The position numbers and the translations under genes were made by a program. DNA of 64,000 bases from Pterois miles. Lineage: Eukaryota; Chordata; Actinopteri; Perciformes; Scorpaenidae. The notes below the pieces were generated by a model. That model was not told the DNA's origin, made no database searches, and worked only from the letters and a program-made list of their open reading frames with translations. The stretch spans positions 4,585,001 through 4,649,000 of the forward strand of contig CAMQGK010000242.1 of NCBI GenBank assembly GCA_947000775.1, read 5' to 3'. Positions 26,261 to 37,300 of the stretch are shown here, one piece after another; position 1 is the first letter of the stretch; the number at the start of each line of letters is the position of its first letter.

Positions 26261-28222
26261 GTCATAGTATAGCATGTCGAAAAAAAGTCATGGTATAGTA
26301 TGTCGAAAAAAAGTCATAGTATAGCATGTCGAAAAAAGTCATAGTACAGTATGTCTAAAAAGTCATAGTATAGTATGTCGAAAAAAAGTCATAGTATAGC
26401 ATGTCGAAAAAAAGTCATGGTATAGTATGTCAAAAAAAAGTCATAGTATAGCATGTCGAAAAAAGTCATAGTATAGTATGTCGAAAAAAGTCATAGTATA
26501 GTATGTCGAAAAAAAGGCATAGTATAGTATGTCGAAAAAAAGTCATAGTATAGCATGTCGAAAAAAGGCATAGTATAATATGTCGAAAAAAAGTCAGTAT
26601 AGTATGTCAGAAAAAAGTCATCGTACAGTATGTCTAAAAAGTCATAGTATAGTATGTCGAAAAAAGGCATAGTGTAGTATGTCGAAAAAAAGGCATAGTA
26701 TAGCATGTCGAAAAAAAGTCATGGTATGGTATGTCGAAAAAAGTCATAGTATAGTATGTCGAAAAAAGGCATAGTATAGTATGTCGAAAAAATCAGAGTA
26801 TAGCATGTCGAAAAAAAGTCATAGTATAGCATGTCGAAAAAAGTCATAGTACAGTATGTCTAAAAAGTCATAGTATGTCGAAAAAAGGCATAGTATAGCA
26901 TGTCGAAAAAAAGTCATAGTATAGCATGTCGAAAAAAGTCATAGTACAGTATGTCTAAAAAGTCATAGTATAGTATGTCGAAAAAAGGCATAGTATAGCA
27001 TGTCGAAAAAAAGTCATAGTATAGCATGTCGAAAAAAGTCATGGTATAGTATGTCGAAAAAAAAGTTATGGTATAGTATGTCGAAAAAAGTCATAGTATA
27101 GTATGTCGAAAAAAAAGGCATAGTATAGTATGTCGAAAAAAAGTCATAGTATAGTATGTCGAAAAAAGGCATAGTATAATATGTCGAAAAAAAGTCAGTA
27201 TAGTATGTCGGAAAAAAGTCATCGCACAGTATGTCTAAAAAGTCATAGTATAGTATGTCGAAAAAAGGCATAGTGTAGTATGTCGAAAAAAAGGCATAGT
27301 ATAGCATGTCGAAAAAAAGTCATGGTATAGTATGTCGAAAAAAGTCATAGTATACTATGTCGAAAAAAGGCATAGTATAGTATGTTGAAAAAATCAGAGT
27401 ATAGCATGTCGAAAAAAAAGTCATAGTATATTATGTCGAAAAAAGTCATAGTACAGTATGTCTAAAAAGTCATAGTATAGTATGTCGAAAAAAGGCATAG
27501 TATAGCATGTCGAAAAAAAGTCATAGTACAGTATGTCTAAAAAGTCATAGTATAGTATGTCGAAAAAAGGCATAGTATAGCATGTCGAAAAAAAGTCATA
27601 GTATAGCATGTCGAAAAAAAGTTATGGTATAGTATGTCGAAAAAAGGCATAATATAGTATGTCGAAAAAAAGTCATGGTATAGTATGTCGAAAAAAGTCA
27701 TAGTATAGTATGTCGAAAAAAGTCATAGTATAATATGTCGAAAAAAGTAATAGTATATTATGTCGAAAAAAGGCATAGTACAGTATGTCTAAAAAGTCAT
27801 AGTATAGTATGTCGAAAAAAGTCATAGTATAGCATGTCGAAAAAAGTTATGGTATAGTATGCCAAAAAAAGTCATAGTATAGTATGTCGAAAAAAGTCAT
27901 AGTATAATATGTCGAAAAAAAGTCAGTATAGTATGTCGGAAAAAAGTCATTGTACAGTATGTCTAAAAAGTCATAGTATAGTATGTCGAAAAAAAGGCAT
28001 AGTATAGTATGTCGAAAAAAGGCATAGTATAGCATGTCGAAAAAAAGTCATGGTATAGTATGTCGAAAAATTCATAGTATAGTATGTCAAAAAAAGGCCT
28101 GGTACAGTATGTCTAAAAAGTCATAGTATAGTATGTCAAAAAAAAGTCATAGTATAGCATGTCGAAAAAAAGGCATAGTATAGTATGTCGAAAAAAAGTC
28201 ATAGTATAGCATGTCGGAAAAA

Positions 28223-28482
28223 AGTCATACTGAAAAGTCATGGTATAATATATTGAACAATTTCAGGGAAAAAAGTCACAGTATCATATGTAGAAAATTA
28301 CAGTAGAATAAAAATGAAAATTATACGTAGAAAGTCATCGTATATAAATGTCATTGTACAGTATGTTGAAAAATTTCATGAAAAAAGTTGCAGTATAGTA
28401 TCAGAAAAAGTCATAGTATATTACTTTGAAAAGTCACAAAAAGTCATAATATAAAAAGTAATTGTACAGTATGTCGAAAAAA
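28223..28482 (-). repeat. 260-bp degenerate satellite block, copy 2
   Basis: I see no difference from copy 1 by eye. Offset from copy 1 is 2,222 bp. The satellite for at least 0.3 kb before and about 0.7 kb after is the same series of unit variants as around copy 1, including the shortened unit GTCATAGTATGTCG at about 26,868 and 29,090. This supports a duplication of about 2.2 kb. Confidence 0.9.
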
Positions 28483-29668
28483 GTCATAGTATAGCATGTC
28501 GAAAAAAAGTCATGGTATAGTATGTCGAAAAAAAGTCATAGTATAGCATGTCGAAAAAAGTCATAGTACAGTATGTCTAAAAAGTCATAGTATAGTATGT
28601 CGAAAAAAAGTCATAGTATAGCATGTCGAAAAAAAGTCATGGTATAGTATGTCAAAAAAAAGTCATAGTATAGCATGTCGAAAAAAAGTCATGGTATAGT
28701 ATGTCGAAAAAAGTCATAGTATAGTATGTCGAAAAAAAGGCATAGTATAGTATGTCGAAAAAAAGTCATAGTATAGCATGTCGAAAAAAGGCATAGTATA
28801 ATATGTCGAAAAAAAGTCAGTATAGTATGTCAGAAAAAAGTCATCGTACAGTATGTCTAAAAAGTCATAGTATAGTATGTCGAAAAAAGGCATAGTGTAG
28901 TATGTCGAAAAAAGGCATAGTATAGCATGTCGAAAAAAAAGTCATGGTATGGTATGTCGAAAAAAGTCATAGTATAGTATGTCGAAAAAAGGCATAGTAT
29001 AGTATGTCGAAAAAATCAGAGTATAGCATGTCGAAAAAAAAGTCATAGTATAGCATGTCGAAAAAAGTCATAGTACAGTATGTCTAAAAAGTCATAGTAT
29101 GTCGAAAAAAGGCATAGTATAGCATGTCGAAAAAAAGTCATAGTATAGCATGTCGAAAAAAGTCATAGTACAGTATGTCTAAAAAGTCATAGTATAGTAT
29201 GTCGAAAAAAGGCATAGTATAGCATGTCGAAAAAAAGTCATAGTATAGCATGTCGAAAAAAAGGCATAGTATAGTATGTCGAAAAAAAGTTATGGTATAG
29301 TATGTCAAAAAAAGTCATAGTATAGTATGTCGAAAAAAAGGCATAGTATAGTATGTCGAAAAAAAAGTCATGGTATAGTATGTCGAAAAAAGTCATAGTA
29401 TAGTATGTCGAAAAAAAGTCATAGTATAGCATGTCGAAAAAAAGTCAGTATAATATGTCGAAAAAAGTCATAGTATAGTATGTCGGAAAAAAGGCATAGT
29501 ATAGTATGTCGAAAAAATCAGAGTATAGCATGTCGAAAAAAAGTCATAGTATAGCATGTCGAAAAAAGTCATAGTATAGTATGTCGAAAAAAGTCATAGT
29601 ATAGCATGTCGAAAAAAGTCATGGTATAGCATGTCGAAAAAAGTCATGGTATAGTATGTCGAAAGTAT

Positions 29669-29968
29669 GGGCGGCAGTAGCTCAGTCCGTAAGGACTTGG
29701 GTTAGGACGCGGACGTCACGGGTTCAAGACCCCCATGGACCAAGACCAACTGGTTGCTGGAGAGGTGCCAGTTTACCTCTTGGGCACTGCCGAGGTGCCC
29801 CTGAGCAAGGCACCGAACCCCCAACTGCTCAGGGTGCTTCTCAGGAGCAGCCCCCTCACTCTGACATCTCTCCATTGCATGCATATGTACTGTGTGAACA
29901 ACAGAGTGTAAAACTGAATTTCCCCACTGTGGGACTAATAAAGGAATATCTTTCTTTCTTTCTTTCTT
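29669..29968 (+). mobile_element. tRNA-derived SINE inside the satellite (complete)
   Basis: Head GGGCGGCAGTAGCTCAGTCC has box A (TAGCTCAGTCC) and GGGTTCAAGACCC is box B. The body contains GAGGTGCCAGTTTACCTC and CTTGGGCACTGCCGAGGTG. The tail is AATTTCCCCACTGTGGGAC, TAATAAAGGAATATC, (TTTC)n. The tRNA-like head is part of the SINE and not a functional tRNA gene. A second copy in reverse lies at 43,440-43,770. The tail resembles a LINE 3' end, probably from the partner LINE (inference). Confidence 0.88.
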
Positions 29969-31320
29969 AAAAAGTCATAGTATAGCATGTCGAAAAAAAT
30001 TCATGGTATAGTATGTCGAAAAAAAGTCATAGTATAATATGTTGAAAAAAAGTCAGTATAGTATGTCGGAAAAAAAGTCATCGTACAGTATGTCTAAAAA
30101 GTCATAGTATAGTATGTCGAAAAAAGGCATAGTGTAGTATGTCGAAAAAAAGTCATAGTATAGTATGTCAAAAAAAGGCATAGTATAGTATGTCGAAAAA
30201 ATCAGAGTATAGCATGTCGAAAAAAAAGTCATAGTATAGTATGTCGAAAAAATCAGAGTATAGCATGTCGAAAAAAAGTCATAGTATAGCATGTCGAAAA
30301 AAAGTCATAGTATAGTATGTCGAAAAAAGGCATAGTATAGCATGTCGAAAAAAAAGTCATAGTATAGCATGTCGAAAAAAAGTCATACTACAGTATGTCT
30401 AAAAAGTCATAGTATAGTATGTCGAAAAAAGGCATAGCATAATATGTCAAAAAAAAGTCCTAGTATAGTATGTCGAAAAAAAGTCATAGTATAGCATGTC
30501 GAAAAAAAGTTATGGTATAGTATGTCGAAAAAAGTCATAGTATAGTATGTCGAAAAAAAGGCATAGTAAAGTATGTCGAAAAAAAAGTCATAGTATAGCA
30601 TGTCGAAAAAAGTCATAGTATAATATGTCGAAAAAAAAGTCAGTATAGTATGTCGGAAAAAAGTCATCGTACAGTATGTTTAAAAAGTCATAGTATAGTA
30701 TGTCGAAAAAAGGCATAGTGTAGTATGTCGAAAAAAGGTCATAGTATAGTATGTCGAAAAAAGTCATAGTATAGTATGTCAAAAAAGGCATAGTATAGTA
30801 TGTCGAAAAAATCAGAGTATAGCATGTCGAAAAAAGTCATAGTACAGTATGTCTAAAAAGTCATAGTATAGTATGTCGAAAAAAGGCATAGTATAGTATG
30901 TCGAAAAAAGGCATAGTATAGCATGTCGAAAAAAAGTCATAGTATAGCATGTCGAAAAAAAGTCATGGTATAGTATGTCGAAAAAAGTCATAGTATAGCA
31001 TGTCGAAAAAAAGTCATGGTATAGTATGTCGAAAAAAGTCATAGTATAGTATGCCGAAAAAAAGGCATAGTATAGTATGTCGAAAAAAAGTCATAGTATA
31101 GCATGTCGAAAAAAAGTCATAGTATAGTATGTCGAAAAAAAGGCATAGTATAGTATGTCAAAAAAAAAGTCATAGTATAGTATGTCGAAAAAAGTCATAG
31201 TATAGTATGTCGGAAAAAAGTCATAGTATAGTATGTCAAAAAAAAGTCATAGTATAGCATGTCGAAAAAAAGTCATGGTATAGTATGTCGAAAAAAAGTC
31301 AGTATAGTATGTCGGAAAAA

Positions 31321-31580
31321 AGTCATACTGAAAAGTCATGGTATAATATATTGAACAATTTCAGGGAAAAAAGTCACAGTATCATATGTAGAAAATTACA
31401 GTAGAATAAAAATGAAAATTATACGTAGAAAGTCATCGTATATAAATGTCATTGTACAGTATGTTGAAAAATTTCATGAAAAAAGTTGCAGTATAGTATC
31501 AGAAAAAGTCATAGTATATTACTTTGAAAAGTCACAAAAAGTTATAATATAAAAAGTAATTGTACAGTATGTCGAAAAAA
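31321..31580 (-). repeat. 260-bp degenerate satellite block, copy 3
   Basis: Nearly identical to copies 1 and 2; the one difference I see is AAAAAGTTATAATAT for AAAAAGTCATAATAT. Unlike the others it continues into the decayed right edge of the array (TTCCTGGAAAAAGTTATAG) instead of regular units. This suggests it is the ancestral position. Confidence 0.88.
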
Positions 31581-32460
31581 TTCCTGGAAAAAGTTATAGC
31601 TCATTATGGAAAACTTTGGTTTTTATTTTATTTTTATTTTTAGAATATAGTAGAATACAAAAAAAGTCAGTGTAGTATGTAAAAAAGAAGTCAGTATATT
31701 ATGTCAAAAAAATTAATGGAAAAAGTCAGTACAGTATGTCAAAACATACTGTGAAAAAAAAATTGAATTATAGTATTTTTAAAAAAAATTGTGCAAAGTC
31801 AGTTTTTGAAAAATCTAGAGAAACAAGTCATAGTATATTATGTCTAATATTTGTGGGGAAAAAAGTACAGTACAGTCAAGTATGTCGAACCTTTGGCGAT
31901 TGTGTCAAAAGTTGTGTTATAGAATGTCAACATTTTTTGTAAAAAATAGCATGTTGAAAACTTTTGTGAAAAATGACTCAATTTTTCAACACAAATGAAT
32001 GACTTTTTTCAACATTTCGTTCAACATACTATACTATGACTACTTTCATTAAATCTTTTGACATGCTAGAACTTTTTTAAGAAAACATTTCAACATGAGC
32101 TTTATTTTGTTATACTATATACTATATGCCTATATTTCACCAAATTTTTCTATATACTATACCATGATGTTTTCCATGATTTTTTGACATGTAGGTATAC
32201 TATGACATACTATACTGATATACTATTACTTTTTTCACAAGTTTTTCTACATTCTATACTACGACTTTTCACAAACTTTTGACACTATACTGACTTTTTT
32301 CACAAAATTGTTCAACATTCTATATTGACGCTTTTCGACATACTATACTATGACTATTTTTAAGGAAATTTTTCGACATACTATACTACTACATTTTTAT
32401 GGCATACTATTACCATGGCTTTTGACATGACATATGACATTTTTAGGACATACTATAACT
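31581..32460. repeat. Decayed right edge of the satellite, with orientation switch
   Basis: Irregular, diverged units. Up to about 31,980 they are in arm-B orientation (GTCAGTATATTATGTC). From about 31,990 they are in arm-A orientation again (TTCAACATACTATACTATG and similar near 32,340-32,400). Units are interrupted by unrelated AT-rich DNA. Edge decay like this is usual for tandem arrays homogenised by unequal exchange. Confidence 0.85.
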
Positions 32461-32654
32461 TAGTATATGAATATAAACATAATTCTTGTAGACTGCAGAC
32501 TTGTATTGCATAAGTTAAAGTATGTCGCTGATGTAACCACAGAGAACTCAGCGATGAGGTCTTAAAATGTTTTCAAAGGAACTTCAAAAATATTAAAGTA
32601 TTAAAGCTAGGCATACCTACATATAACAGAGTATTTCTATACTTGCTTTTGCTG

Positions 32655-32706
32655 TATGTACTGTTTTTTGAGTAAATGAGTACTTCTTCCACCACTGGCA
32701 CTATTA
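32655..32706 (-). mobile_element. MITE end fragment
   Basis: TTTGAGTAAATGAGTACTTC then TTCCACCACTGGCAC is the characteristic end of an abundant fish MITE family (the complementary strand reads CCAGTGGTGGAAGAAGTACT). It lies just 3' of plekha3 exon 7. Other pieces: 35,430-36,400, 41,553-41,720, 45,575-45,655. Confidence 0.5.
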
Positions 32707-32727
32707 AAAAAAGGCAGTACATCTTAC

Positions 32728-32822
32728 GTTCAGTATCATAAACAGAGCTGTCGGACACCGTCCGGTTCCTGCGCTGAGTTGATCTTTGTCCTCCACTCAA
32801 GTACTCCTTAAGTACACCTGAC
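32728..32822 (-). CDS. plekha3: plekha3 exon 7 (last one visible)
   Basis: 95 bp, acceptor TTCCTCAG, donor GTAAGATG. Encodes SGVLKEYLSGGQRSTQRRNR, then TVSDSSVYDTE, equivalent to the mammalian SQRRRRTYSDTDSC region. If the donor is not used, the frame runs 52 codons more into a MITE fragment and stops at about 32,573, so a truncated read-through product is an alternative. Confidence 0.82.
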
Positions 32823-32969
32823 CTGAGGAAAAAACACATAAAATAATAATTAAATTAATTAAAGCTGAAACAGGAAACTTTCTCATCTCTGCGGACATTC
32901 TTAGTGTTTTAGCTGCTTGAGGGAACAGTGCATCAGTGTTTTTTGTGTGTGCACGCGCGTGTGTGCGTG

Positions 32970-33013
<44 letters not shown>

Positions 33014-34303
33014 ATGTATGCATGTGTATATATATATATACATATGTATATGTGTATATATATATATGTATGTGTATATATATATGTATATGTGTATGTA
33101 TGTGTTTATATACATGTGTATACGCCCGTGTGTATGCATACATGTGCGCATGCATACACACGCACGTAAACACCCATGTATATATAAACATAGGCATACG
33201 CATATACGCATACATGCCCGTATGCGAAAACGCACGCGTATGCATACGCGCATGTATGCGCACACGCACGTGTATCATACGCGCATGTGCGTGTATGCAC
33301 ACACGAATGTGTATGCATATGCGTGTATGCACACATGCATGTGTATGCATACACGCACATGCATACAGGCATGTATGCGCACACGCATGTGTATGCATAC
33401 ACACATGTATGCATAACAAAATACACCCATGTATACATAAACATACGCATATACGCATACAAGCCCGTATGCGAAAACGCGCGTGTATGTATACGCGCAC
33501 GCATACGGGCATGTATGCACACACGCGCATGTATACACACATGTATACACACCTATGTTGATAATAGGTGTGGTATATAGGGTATAACAAAATATATAAC
33601 AATATTTATATATTTTTTTTAGGGGAAAAATAAAAAAACAACAAAAAAAATTTTTTAAAATATAATTATTAAAAAAAAAATTATTAATATAAAAAAAAAA
33701 TTTAATAAACAAAAAACTTTATTGTGTAAAATAGCTCTTAATGGCTGGTGTTAACAGGAGTAATGACCACAGCAAGTAAAACCTGTTTCATGACTACTGT
33801 TTGAAGACAGGCTGGTCATGCTGCCTCCTGGAGGCAATACTTAGTAGTAATTCATCCCAGCAGCCATGCACTATGTCAAAAACTTTATAAAATCCTCATG
33901 TTTTTTCTGTCCTTATTTGAAGAGCAGATGCCTCTATTTTTAGCAGGATTTGGAGTTAGCGAGGTAACTTTTCAGTCCACTTCATAGTGGGGGAGATCTC
34001 CATAGTAACTGATGCTGAACACATAACCTGTTCTGGAGCAGGTTATGTTCCATATCGGAGATCAACTCGTATAAAAGCACCACCTACTGATCAATCACAA
34101 CTCGGTGTGAAAATCGTTATAGTATTACGCACATATGACGAAGGTTAAATCATAATCCACACTAAAAAGCTTATCCTGCCTTGTCTCTGCCTTTATATTT
34201 CTGTAACTGTTTCATGTTTTCTGGTATTGTTATTGCTTATTTTATGATTTTATGAAAGGCAATTTGGGCTGTACCTTTGCATGAGAAGTGTGATAAAAAC
34301 AAA

Positions 34304-34348
<45 letters not shown>

Positions 34349-37300
34349 ACAGCAAGAAGGCTAGGAAATGTGTGTTTTAACTAACCTGTCAAAGCTGTAC
34401 GTCCCAGGGTGACTGATTGACCTCTTCATCTGTGCAGGTGGACAGACAGACAGAAGAGAGTTGTTAATAAAACAGTATTTATAAATGTAGGATGTTTAGT
34501 CCTGCAATCACAAAACATCTGCATGTAATGAAAAATAAGTGAAAAACTAACGATGTGGGCTTCAGCTAAAAGCAGAGAAATGGTCGCTGATGTCAAATTT
34601 AGTTTCTTCTAAATACTTTGGTGTCACTGACAAAGGAGAATACAGTGTCTTTTACACCTAGCCAACACCTAGTTTATTTCCCTCTATCATTTTACAAGGC
34701 ACATCTATTTCATTTGATTTCTTTTTGGCATAATTGGGATCGCTTTCTTCTTCATTTCAGCCTGCGGGTGTCGGGTGATTGATGGTAAACAGAGCGTAAC
34801 AGAACATGTTAACTGCAGTACTATGGAAAAGAAAAAAGCAAATACAAAGATGCAACAGAAACGTAGCTAGAAACGAATTAAAACTGCATGTTTACTGTGA
34901 TTGAATTGTTTGGGTGATTTTCAGGTCTGTGCAGCTGCCACCAGGAACAACTTGGGCAGCAAACAATAAAAATACATCATTTATTTGCCTTGAATTTCAG
35001 CAAAAGCTTCTATGGGATTCACAGAATCTTCTCTAATAACCACAATAAAGGGATTCTTTTTAGTAATGTTTGCTTATGTTATAAAAATGAATATAATATT
35101 GTAAAAAGTTAATAAATGTTGGTCTTAGACATTCAGTATCAGTAAGCCTTTCATTGCTGATTAATCTGTTGATTATTTCCTCCATTACTCCATTAGTTGT
35201 TTGGTCTATAAAAAGTCAGAAAAATGTTGATCAGTGTTTCCCCAAGTACCAAGACGACATCCTCATATGTCTTGTTTTGTCCACAACTCAAAATATATTC
35301 GGTTTACTGTCATAGAGGAATAAAACAACTAGAAAGTATTCACTTTTAAGAAGCTGCAAACATAATTTAGACTTGTTCTCTCCAACAGATCAATTGATTA
35401 TGAAAATAGCGAATTAATTTACCATATTACTAAGTCTATAAGTAGAAGTACTCATCATGCAGAATCATATCACTGGATAATACTTGTCGTCAGTTTAATG
35501 TTGTAACTGGTAGTTGGAGATAATTTCAACTTTTTTATTTCCAGCATTGTTCATAAAATACTTTAAATATTTGTAGTATAAAGGTTCTAGCTGTTCATTA
35601 TAAAGATTAGTATAGTATAAAAACTACATAAAATTTAAATAAATTGGTGAAAAAGAAAAAAAAAATACTGTCAAAAGCCTTCTGGGTCTGATAAACAATT
35701 TAAAAAAATGTTTTAAATGTCTAAATAATCAAAGAGTTTTTGCCAATTTATATTTTTTGAGTTTTAAGGCTTCAATAGTAGTCAGAAACATTTTAAATGT
35801 AAAAGGAAGTTAATCTTTGAAGCCATATCATTTTATGGATATTTATTTTGTTAAGATATTAATCAAGTTAATGAAAGTTTTGTTTGTTAAAGTGAGTAAT
35901 GTCTCAGTCTTTTTGCTATGATGTCTTGGTGCAGGTTCTTCTGTAAATCAAACCAAAGACAAGTAACATGGAAGCTAATTTCAGCTACATTATAGCTTCA
36001 TCCAGAACAATACATTATTCGATTTTGTATTAATTATCTGAATCTCCAAAGTAAAAAGTATACTGTATATAAGCAATACTGTCCTCCAAAAGATCATGGA
36101 GTAGAAGTACAAAGAGGCATAAAATAGCAATACTCAAGTAAAGTACCTCAAAACTGTACTTAGGTACAGTACTTGAGTAAACGTACTTAGCAGTGATGAA
36201 ATGTGCAGTAACCAAGTACTGTGCTGCACAAGTTTGAGGTACTTGCTTTCTCATGTTTATACTTCTACTACACTAAATGTCAGAGGGTAATAATGTACTT
36301 TTACTGCACTGCATTTATCAGACAGCTTTAGCTGCTTTACAAATTAAAACTTCTGCACACAAAACATATGAAGAGTTTATAAAATATTATGTTTTCTAAC
36401 AAAATAAACTACCTAAGACTTTATACAAATACAGCTGAAACAGTCACTAATTGTAATTTTCAAGCTTCTCAAATGTGAGGATTTGCTGTAATCATCTGGA
36501 GTAAAAATGTCAATTAATAAATAATATTTAGTGCATTTTTCACCAATAACAATATGACTGCAATGGTCACTGGGAAAGTATACCATATTTTCTGTATCCC
36601 CGAATTTCCCTCCGGGCATTAATAAAGGTTCATCTTATCTTATTTTTTGTACAATAAGGCACACTTAAAATCACTAAACTGTTCAACTCAGACACTGATG
36701 ATGAAGGATTTGATGGATTTGTGGAAGAGGAATGAACTGAAAAGTGAGTGTATTGTTTTATATTTCATGTGTTACAATTGAAAAATGTCAAGAGTTATTG
36801 AAGTTATTGAGTTATTAAATGAATTGAATAAAGTTTGACTTATCTGACTGTTTTGTTTTGTTTAATGCTCCTTATAATCCGGTGCGCCTTATAGTGCGAA
36901 AAATACGGTAAGTCTTTTTTAAATGTCACCAAATCACATTTATGTAGACTTGTTGTGCTTGAATCACCTAGACCAAGGGTGTCAAACATGCGGCCCGAAG
37001 GCCAGAACCGGCCCGCCAGAGGGTCCAATCCGGCCCACTGGTTGACTTTGCGTAGTGTAAAAAAAGTGTAAAAATTGCAGAAAAGTATGAGATAAATTTT
37101 TCAAGGCTCAGTCATGAAATACTTCATCACATTTATGACTTTCAATGGGAATTATGTCCGAATTTAAGTTAACATAAAGGTATTTGACATAGGAAGCCAA
37201 AATGTTGAGATTTTAAGTCACAATTACAGAGAATTACGCTATGTTTATTTAATATGAAAACTAAGATTTTCATTTTTCAAGGCTCGATTTTGATATATTT

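Larger units (their letters stand above)
20839..31980 (-). repeat. Giant AT-rich satellite, arm B (inverted)
   Basis: The same unit in reverse complement (GTC, ATAGTATA, GTATGTCG, A run). Orientation switches within one unit at about 20,838/20,839, where CGACATACTA meets AAAAGTCATAGTATAG. The first kilobase (to 21,820) lacks the later arm-B variants and still has one TATGTACATAAAA unit like arm A. After the SINE at 21,821 a different subfamily dominates, with CAGTATGTCTAAAAAGTCAT and GGCATAGTATAG variants. Roughly 390 units by length, excluding the two SINEs. Confidence 0.95.

Noticed and set aside
29669..29745. tRNA gene
   Set aside because: Box A and B are present but the element continues as a SINE with a LINE-like tail and the cloverleaf is not conserved. 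The same holds at 43,770, 51,707, 62,216 and 63,917.
7162..31042. Many open frames with FFDILYYDFF / SKKSHSIVCRKK peptides as proteins
   Set aside because: They are the satellite unit read in successive frames; each is short, has no stable start and its peptide follows the DNA period.
5287..31980. Satellite as a CRISPR array
   Set aside because: Units are contiguous with no unique spacers, the context is vertebrate, and there are no cas genes.
32901..33712. Cys/His/Tyr-rich frames of up to 233 codons on both strands
   Set aside because: Produced by the alternating purine-pyrimidine tract; all frames are open at once and no domain is visible.
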